Assembly (NCBI GenBank): GCA_017458545.1
Contig: JAFTBA010000252.1
Span: forward strand, 1 to 19,787
DNA from: Synergistaceae bacterium
GTDB taxonomy: Bacteria > Synergistota > Synergistia > Synergistales > Aminobacteriaceae
Direction: 5' to 3'
DNA length: 19,787 bases
Below are positions 14,956 to 19,787 of the stretch, piece by piece. Positions within the stretch are counted from its first letter, which is position 1; every line of letters begins with the position of its first letter. Under the pieces are notes generated by a model. The model was not told the DNA's origin and ran no database searches. It worked only from the letters and a program-made list of their open reading frames with translations. The translations under genes and the position numbers were made by a program.

Positions 14956-15409
14956 AATTTTAGAGCAGGCAAAGAGTCTCATACAGCGAGAGATAAAATA
15001 CTGCCGAACGTTAAGGGCAATGATTTCGAGGGAACTTGAAGCCATTGTCCTTAATGGTGATATGGATGAACTGACTAAAGTACTTGAACAGAAAGACGAA
15101 ATCATTTCGCAGTTACAGCTTCTTGCTGACGGGTGGCGTGATATTCTTGACGAGTCCGGGCTTAAAGGGAGCATAAGCGGAGCTGACAGTTTCGGTGCAA
15201 TGCTGCTTGAACTGTACCCCGATGATTCGGAACTGCCTGTGTTAATCGAGGAGAGCCGCGAGATTGCGGAGAGTATCATCAGGGCTGAGGACGATGCTGT
15301 TTCTGAACTCGAAAAGTATTCTGAAGGTCTCAGGTCTCAAATGTTATCGCGCGCTCATGCCAAGAATGCGGCTGCAAGTTATGCGCGTATGGGAGGGGGG
15401 TATTTCTAG
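14921..15409 (+). CDS. FlgN-like flagellar chaperone
   Basis: 162 residues if ATG 14921 is the start, overlapping fliS by 35 bases in another frame. The open frame continues upstream inside fliS, but no better start exists, and a start at 15019 would remove the first helix. The protein is almost all helix, with LEAIVLNGDMDELTKVLEQK and then a second coiled-coil-like stretch near EESREIAESIIRAEDDAVSE. This resembles FlgN proteins, which escort hook-associated proteins FlgK and FlgL. The sequence match is only by pattern, and the neighbour fliS supports the call. A generic coiled-coil protein of the flagellar operon is the alternative. Confidence 0.6.
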   Translation: MQKQEVSRSQDKILEQAKSLIQREIKYCRTLRAMISRELEAIVLNGDMDELTKVLEQKDEIISQLQLLADGWRDILDESGLKGSISGADSFGAMLLELYPDDSELPVLIEESREIAESIIRAEDDAVSELEKYSEGLRSQMLSRAHAKNAAASYARMGGGYF

Positions 15410-16480
15410 TTGACAGTGAAAAAACTGACGGTATTAATACTCGCATTAAGTGTATTCATTTTCCATGTAACCCCATTGTTTTCAGCAGAACAAGACCCTG
15501 ATTTAGCGAAAGAAGTTGAGATAGGCCGCCGCGCAATGAAACAGATAGAGGAAAAATGGCCTTTAACTTCAGACCCTGCAGTTGTGTCTAAATTGGAGAT
15601 GATTATACGGAGGCTTGAGCCTTTTATGTCGCGCCGTATAAAATGGGAAGTAAGACTCGTTAAGACGGAAGCGTTAAATGCATTTTGTTTGCCCGGTGGA
15701 TTTATATTTTTCACTACGGGAATAATTGACGCTCTTAACACCGACTCCGAACTTGCCGCAGTAATGGCTCACGAAATGATACATGCTGACCGTAAACACT
15801 CATTGAGAATGGCCGCAGACAGCAGCAAAGTAACGCTCGGAGCATTAGCCGTGATGGTGTTGAGCGGAGGAGCTGTAGCACCGATGATACTGGCGCAGGT
15901 AGCACAAATTGCAGTAACAAGCTCATACACTATGGAGCTTGAGGCTGAAGCTGACAGGTACGGGCTTGATGCGCTGATTAAGTCGGGGTATTCGCCTACC
16001 GGAATGATAACGCTGTTCGAGCATTTCATGGCCGAAGAGTACAGACAGCCTATACACGAGTACGGTATCTACATGAATCACCCTGAGTCACCTAAGAGAC
16101 TGGCAGCTGCGGTTAAGACACTTCATGACAGGGGAATACCTATTGAACGGAAGTACTCGTTAGGACTTCTGAGGACTGAGATTAAGGAAGGAACGAATGA
16201 TATTTCGCTGAATGTTGACGGCCAAGCGGTTGTTAAGGGTAAGAAGACAGCTGATAACAGAGCGGTAATGACATCAATACGCGGTGAACTCGATAAATAT
16301 TTGCAGCTTGAACTAGCACCGTATGAGATACATGTTGAGAGAGGGTCGCTGTATATAGGGAATCACTTTATCGCAGGGAATATTAACGGAATGACTAAGC
16401 CCGATGAGATTCGCAAGAACCTCCTCAAAGTCATAAACTCAGGACGCGCGAAATACCCCACATCAAAATTCTTCAAATAG
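15410..16480 (+). CDS. Exported M48-family zinc metalloprotease
   Basis: 356 residues with a signal peptide (KK followed by a hydrophobic core, likely cut after about residue 26, FSA). The catalytic motif HEMIH (His121, Glu122, His125) and a third zinc ligand in MELEAEADRYG (probably Glu178) identify peptidase family M48. The layout resembles periplasmic BepA/YfgC-type proteases, which handle outer-membrane protein quality control, but BepA's TPR repeats are not evident. A C-terminal domain of about 120 residues is unassigned. TTG 15410 starts directly after the previous stop, with GGGAGGGGGG (15391-15400) 9 bases upstream; GTG 15416 is the alternative. Its position after flagellar genes may only reflect shared transcription. 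Confidence 0.88.
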   Translation: MTVKKLTVLILALSVFIFHVTPLFSAEQDPDLAKEVEIGRRAMKQIEEKWPLTSDPAVVSKLEMIIRRLEPFMSRRIKWEVRLVKTEALNAFCLPGGFIFFTTGIIDALNTDSELAAVMAHEMIHADRKHSLRMAADSSKVTLGALAVMVLSGGAVAPMILAQVAQIAVTSSYTMELEAEADRYGLDALIKSGYSPTGMITLFEHFMAEEYRQPIHEYGIYMNHPESPKRLAAAVKTLHDRGIPIERKYSLGLLRTEIKEGTNDISLNVDGQAVVKGKKTADNRAVMTSIRGELDKYLQLELAPYEIHVERGSLYIGNHFIAGNINGMTKPDEIRKNLLKVINSGRAKYPTSKFFK

Positions 16481-16521
16481 CAAATAGCAAAACGATACCC
16501 CCTTAACGTGAATTACAGTGG

Positions 16522-16580
16522 TATGAAAACCCCCTGCTATGCAGGGGGGGGGGGATAGCTTCAAGCTATAGGCAGTGCTT
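16522..16580 (+). repeat. IS200/IS605-type left-end repeat, copy 2, with an 11-G run
   Basis: A perfect hairpin CCCCCTGC-TAT-GCAGGGGG (16530-16548) is followed by further G bases to 16554, then a second hairpin ATAGCT-TCA-AGCTAT (16555-16569). Its first 23 bases match 108-130 with one difference. No transposase follows. This is either an orphan element end or a small non-autonomous derivative, and it abuts the sorting-signal remnant. Confidence 0.6.
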
Positions 16581-16663
16581 CATCAGGAGGCTGCGGAATA
16601 GGAGTTAGCGGTCTTGCAGGACTCGCGGTAATCGGCATACTGATGCTGATGAGGAGAAAGTAA
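16574..16663 (+). pseudogene. Orphan C-terminal sorting signal (Synerg-CTERM type)
   Basis: The frame 16574-16660 reads SASSGGCGIGVSGLAGLA and continues through a hydrophobic stretch to LMRRK and TAA 16661. Gly-Cys, a membrane segment and a basic tail are the plan of the Synerg-CTERM signal found on surface proteins of Synergistota. There is no start or ribosome binding site, and a stop lies in frame at 16556. Only the tail of a larger gene remains, cut off by the transposon-end repeat just upstream. Confidence 0.6.
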
Positions 16664-16699
16664 AGGCAGAAAAATTTTTCTGTTTATCGTAAAGTGAAA

Positions 16700-16733
16700 A
16701 CAGGGTACTCTTTTGGGAGTACTCTGTTTTTTT
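16700..16733 (+). terminator. Rho-independent terminator after the sorting-signal remnant
   Basis: ACAGGGTACTC (16700-16710) pairs with GAGTACTCTGT (16717-16727), an 11-bp stem with one G-U pair and a 6-base loop, followed by TTTTTT. It presumably served the broken surface-protein gene and still insulates the lipoprotein gene. A separate 16-base palindrome CAGAAAAATTTTTCTG lies at 16667-16682. Confidence 0.85.
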
Positions 16734-16788
16734 GTTGTAGAATAGGCAGGAAAATTAATCATAAAAATTCGACGGAGGTATTTTTTTG

Positions 16789-17484
16789 ATGAAGAAGCTG
16801 CATTTTGTTTTACTTTGTGTTTTAACGGCACTTTCAGTTTTTACAGTGAGCGGCTGCGGAGGAGGAGGTTCAAATTCAGGGCTGCCCGGCCGTAAACCTG
16901 AGCCTGAGCTTAATGTTGTGCAGGTCATAACGATAAATTCTCCTGTGATTGAACGCAACAAACGTTACAGGATTTACAGGGGTGCAAGGCTTGAAGGTAT
17001 GAACGGTGCGAGAATATTCGCTGCTAACACGGGCAGTGAGGCTGTTCAGTCAGTGATGAACTTGGGCTTCAGTGAGGAAATATTAACGGGCGAAACATTT
17101 ATCATTGTCAACGACTCGCCTGATGACGCAGCGCATAACGGTGCAGTGATATTCGCGTATGATCCTTCAGGGATTAAGACCGAGCCTCTTGTCGGAGGGA
17201 GTGTCTCATTCAGCGGAGGTACACAGATGAGGTACAGGGCATTGAGTCTGACTGATACGGGTGCAGCTGAATTTGAAGGAGCTGTTATGTCAGGGGACGC
17301 TCAGGTTTGGGAAAGATTTTCGACTGAACGCGGAACAACAACCTTAGCAGCAGGAAACGGAATTAATCTGAGTTTCATAGAGGCTGACGAAGAATATTAT
17401 CTGTCGAGAGATGTACCGTTAACGGGAAACGTCTTCAGGATAGTTCGGAGGGTCAACACATTTTCGGGAATAATCGCAGAGTGA
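16789..17484 (+). CDS. Lipoprotein of unknown function
   Basis: 231 residues from ATG 16789; GGAGG (16774-16778) lies 10 bases before it, and TTG 16786 directly in front is possible. The N-terminus is a type II signal peptide: KK, a hydrophobic core, then the lipobox VSGC, so the mature protein starts at the Cys and continues with a flexible Gly-rich linker (GGGGSNSGLPGRKPEP). The mature part is mostly short strands, with no metal-binding clusters of Cys or His. No family is recognised. The stop overlaps the GTG of the arsR-type gene by four bases (GTGA), tying it to the metal-efflux module, but nothing in its sequence shows that it binds metal. Confidence 0.8.
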   Translation: MKKLHFVLLCVLTALSVFTVSGCGGGGSNSGLPGRKPEPELNVVQVITINSPVIERNKRYRIYRGARLEGMNGARIFAANTGSEAVQSVMNLGFSEEILTGETFIIVNDSPDDAAHNGAVIFAYDPSGIKTEPLVGGSVSFSGGTQMRYRALSLTDTGAAEFEGAVMSGDAQVWERFSTERGTTTLAAGNGINLSFIEADEEYYLSRDVPLTGNVFRIVRRVNTFSGIIAE

Positions 17485-17867
17485 ACATTCATATGAAGAA
17501 ACTCCCCCATAATCACGACAGTAACATACAATCAGTGTTAGAGAGGATGCCTGAGAGTGAAAAATTCTTACAGGCAGCCTCTGTTTTTTCGCAGCTCGGT
17601 GACGGAACAAGGCTGAAAATTTTGTGGCTGCTGTGTCACAGCAAAGAATGTGTTTCTGATATAGCTGCAGCACTCGGAGTGAGCAAGGCTGTAGCCTCAC
17701 ATCACCTTCAGCTCCTGAGAATGAGCGGCCTCGTAAACGGTACACGTTCGGGACAGGAGATACACTATTCTCTCAACGACACTGAGGAAGCCAAACTCCT
17801 CCACAAAACCATTGAAGCAATGTTCAGGATTACATGTCCCTCACAGAGTATTGACCCCAAAAATTAA
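17481..17867 (+). CDS. ArsR/SmtB-family metal-sensing repressor
   Basis: 128 residues from GTG 17481, coupled to the lipoprotein stop; ATG 17493 is an alternative and neither has a clear ribosome binding site. The winged helix-turn-helix is plain: LGDGTRLKILWLL, then ECVSDIAAALGVSKAVASHH and a wing at NGTRSGQEIHYSL. The CadC/ArsR sensing motif ELCVCDL appears as ECVSD: the first Cys (57) is kept and the second is Ser, with another Cys at 52. The α5 Asp-x-His zinc site of SmtB is not evident; a lone His108 and Cys119 lie in the C-terminal helix. The N-terminus has several His (4, 10, 12). The metal cannot be named. It most likely represses the ATPase gene downstream. Confidence 0.9.
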   Translation: MNIHMKKLPHNHDSNIQSVLERMPESEKFLQAASVFSQLGDGTRLKILWLLCHSKECVSDIAAALGVSKAVASHHLQLLRMSGLVNGTRSGQEIHYSLNDTEEAKLLHKTIEAMFRITCPSQSIDPKN

Positions 17868-17878
17868 AGCAGTATAAT
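17851..17878 (+). promoter_or_regulatory. Strong promoter of the P-type ATPase gene
   Basis: TTGACC (17851-17856) and TATAAT (17873-17878) are 16 bases apart, an 11-of-12 match to the vegetative consensus. The -35 lies within the last codons of the arsR-type gene, so the ATPase can be transcribed independently of the genes upstream. Confidence 0.75.
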
Positions 17879-17898
17879 TCCTTCCGTTAAACAAATAT

Positions 17899-17914
17899 TC
17901 AAACAACTATTTGA
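17899..17914 (+). promoter_or_regulatory. CadC/ArsR-type operator in front of the ATPase gene
   Basis: TCAAACAACTATTTGA is an inverted repeat, TCAAA-N6-TTTGA, about 20 bases after the -10 box. The half-sites and spacing resemble the CadC operator (TCAAATAAATATTTGA). Binding here would block transcription start or escape. The likely ligand is the repressor encoded at 17481-17867. Confidence 0.65.
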
Positions 17915-17933
17915 TTATTGAGGTGCTGAAGAT

Positions 17934-19751
17934 ATGAATGAGCGGTTGAAGATTATTATGCGTATAATTTCAGCAGCATTAATTTTCGTAGTGCTGAAAT
18001 TTTTTGATGCTGACGGTATTGTGCCGTTCTTAATCCCTTATTTGATTGCAGGTTATGACGTATTGATTGAGGCTGTTGAAGGCATAAGGGAAGGGGAAAT
18101 ATTTGACGAACATTTTTTGATGGGAGTTGCTACGATAGGAGCATTAATACTCGGTGAATACTCTGAGGCTTGCGCAGTAATGATATTCTATCAGGTCGGC
18201 GAATTTTTCTCTGATTACGCTTCCGACAAAACGCGCGAGAGCATAACAGGACTCATGGACTTGAGACCCGATACCGCCGTTCTCGAACATAAAGACGGAA
18301 CTGTTGAGACCGTTAACCCCTCAGCAGTTTCAACAGGAAGCATAATAGTAGTGAAAGCAGGCGAAAGAATACCGATTGACGGAGTAATTATCGGAGGACA
18401 TTCGGGTATTGATACTTCTGCGTTGACAGGTGAAAGTATGCCTCGCAATGTCCGTGAAGGCGATGAAGTCCTCAGCGGAAGCGTCAATCTTTCCGGAGTA
18501 TTAAGAGTCAGAACGACATGCACATTCACTCAGTCAACAGCATCAAAAATACTCGCTTTAATCGAAGACTCATCAGCAAAAAAATCACATTCCGAAAATT
18601 TCATCACACGTTTCGCAAAAATATATACACCTGCCGTATGTCTTTGTGCATTTGCACTGGCTGTTATACCGCCTTTAATCTTTGCCGAAAGCTGGCGCAC
18701 TTGGGCTTACAGGGCGTTGACGTTCTTAGTGGTGAGCTGCCCGTGTGCATTGGTAGTGAGCGTACCGTTAGCGTTTTTCGCAGCTGTAGGCGGAGCAGGC
18801 AGGAGGGGTATTCTGGTGAAGGGCGGAAAATTCATTGAGAGGCTTGCTGAAATTTCAGCGGTAATTTTCGACAAAACAGGGACATTAACACAGGGAGTAT
18901 TTGAAGTATCAGCGGTTCACACCGAGATAATGGAGGGTAATGAACTCTTACACCTGGCAGCCCATGCCGAAAGATTTTCGCCTCACCCTGCTGCAGAAGC
19001 ATTGAGGCGCGCTTATCCCGATGAAAGAGACTCATGTATTGTTGAGGACGCTGAAGAGATTGCAGGTTACGGAGTGAGTGCTAAGGTGAACGGCGAGACA
19101 GTATGCGCAGGAAGTTCAAGGTTGATGGAGAGAGTCGGAGCTAAATGGAAGCCTTGCGACAGAGCAGGGACAATAATACATGTTTCTGTTGACGGTGATT
19201 ACGCAGGCCATGCAGTGATTTCGGACAGGGTTAAGGACAACGCTAAGTCAGCAGTCGAAATGTTAAGGGCTGAGGGAGTGAATCGAATCGTAATGCTCAC
19301 TGGCGACAACGAGTCGTCAGCAAAAGAAACAGCCGACTCACTCGGAATAACAGAATGTTTCAGCGGATTACTGCCTGCTGACAAGGCCGAAAAGATCAGG
19401 GAAATTCCGGGCGTTAAGGCGTTTGTAGGTGACGGGATTAACGATGCGCCTGTGCTTTCGGGTGCTGACGTTGGGATAGCTATGGGTGCGCTTGGGAGCG
19501 ATGCTGCGATTGAGGCTGCCGATGTTGTGATAATGGACGACGATTTGATGAAGGTTCCTATGGCCGTCAGAATCTCGCGCAAGTGCATGGGAATAGTCAG
19601 GCAGAACGTTTACGGGTCAATAGCGGTGAAGATGCTGTGTCTGGTTTTAGGAGTGTTGGGTTTGGCTGGAATGAGAGCTGCGGTTTTTGCTGATGTAGGG
19701 GTGATGGTGATTGCTGTGATGAACTCAGTCCGTGCAATGAGAGCGGACTGA
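17934..19751 (+). CDS. P1B-type heavy-metal exporting ATPase (Zn/Cd/Pb type)
   Basis: 605 residues. All P-type ATPase landmarks are present: TGES (165-168, actuator), CPC in a membrane helix (269-271), the phosphorylated Asp313 in DKTGTLT, the HP motif (SPHPAAEAL, 351-352) and GDGINDAP (499-506). The C-terminal segment FADVGVMVIAVMNSVR with Asp587 is the signature of the Zn2+/Cd2+/Pb2+ (ZntA/CadA) group, not the copper group. There is no N-terminal HMA domain or Cys cluster, so it is a short form starting directly with membrane segments. GAGGTG (17920-17925) is 8 bases before ATG. With the repressor and operator just upstream it forms a metal-responsive efflux unit; the exact metal is not proven. 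Confidence 0.93.
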   Translation: MNERLKIIMRIISAALIFVVLKFFDADGIVPFLIPYLIAGYDVLIEAVEGIREGEIFDEHFLMGVATIGALILGEYSEACAVMIFYQVGEFFSDYASDKTRESITGLMDLRPDTAVLEHKDGTVETVNPSAVSTGSIIVVKAGERIPIDGVIIGGHSGIDTSALTGESMPRNVREGDEVLSGSVNLSGVLRVRTTCTFTQSTASKILALIEDSSAKKSHSENFITRFAKIYTPAVCLCAFALAVIPPLIFAESWRTWAYRALTFLVVSCPCALVVSVPLAFFAAVGGAGRRGILVKGGKFIERLAEISAVIFDKTGTLTQGVFEVSAVHTEIMEGNELLHLAAHAERFSPHPAAEALRRAYPDERDSCIVEDAEEIAGYGVSAKVNGETVCAGSSRLMERVGAKWKPCDRAGTIIHVSVDGDYAGHAVISDRVKDNAKSAVEMLRAEGVNRIVMLTGDNESSAKETADSLGITECFSGLLPADKAEKIREIPGVKAFVGDGINDAPVLSGADVGIAMGALGSDAAIEAADVVIMDDDLMKVPMAVRISRKCMGIVRQNVYGSIAVKMLCLVLGVLGLAGMRAAVFADVGVMVIAVMNSVRAMRAD

Positions 19752-19763
19752 GTTTGTTTTTTT
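19722..19763 (+). terminator. Rho-independent terminator overlapping the ATPase 3' end
   Basis: AACTCAGTCCG (19722-19732) pairs perfectly with CGGACTGAGTT (19744-19754), 11 bp with an 11-base loop, then TG and seven T (19757-19763). Most of the stem lies inside the final ten codons and stop of the ATPase gene. A second small hairpin, TTTTTCG-TCAA-CGAAAAA (19759-19776), follows directly. Confidence 0.85.
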
Positions 19764-19787
19764 CGTCAACGAAAAAGCTCAGAGTGT

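Overview
The window looks like chromosomal DNA from a motile, anaerobic member of the Synergistota. The best pointer is a short coding remnant at 16574-16663. It has the Gly-Cys, hydrophobic stretch and Arg/Lys tail of the C-terminal sorting signal called Synerg-CTERM, which is typical of that phylum. The conserved genes (bacterial-type murA, uppS, cdsA, dxr, mnmG, gyrB, a membrane pyrophosphatase, fliS) fit this placement but do not prove it. No rRNA, tRNA, CRISPR array or prophage was seen.

Layout. Bases 1-63 are the tail of an unidentified gene, followed by a clean terminator. Bases 107 to about 1040 are an AT-rich graveyard of two decayed insertion sequences. One is an IS200/IS605-type remnant. 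The other is an IS5-family remnant bounded by CTAG repeats that appears to have jumped into the right-end hairpin of the first. Next comes a stand-alone PD-(D/E)XK nuclease of the Rpn type (1078-1977). A tightly packed forward run at 2183-7507 follows: murA, a P-loop/Asp23-like fusion of unknown function, a type 4 uracil-DNA glycosylase, uppS, cdsA and dxr. It covers peptidoglycan precursor, lipid carrier, phospholipid and isoprenoid synthesis. Convergent to it is a reverse-strand pair, mnmG and a DUF721/DciA-like gene. A divergent promoter region separates mnmG from the K+-type membrane pyrophosphatase hppA. gyrB follows, with its own extended -10 promoter just downstream of an unusual C-rich, G-free tract.

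The second half holds a flagellar chaperone pair, fliS and a flgN-like gene, behind a σ28-like promoter, and then an exported M48 metalloprotease. A 305-base gap contains a second copy of the IS200/IS605 left end (with an 11-G run) abutting the Synerg-CTERM remnant, then a terminator. The last module is a small lipoprotein, an ArsR-family repressor and a Zn/Cd/Pb-type P1B ATPase. A near-consensus promoter followed by a CadC-like operator lies directly in front of the ATPase, suggesting metal-inducible efflux controlled by the repressor encoded just upstream. The window ends in a terminator whose stem lies mostly inside the last codons of the ATPase.

The core genes are ordinary. The parts most worth a second look are the P-loop/Asp23 fusion, the metal-efflux operator, the nested insertion-sequence remnants with their hairpin array, the interrupted sorting-signal gene, and the inserted loop in the pyrophosphatase.
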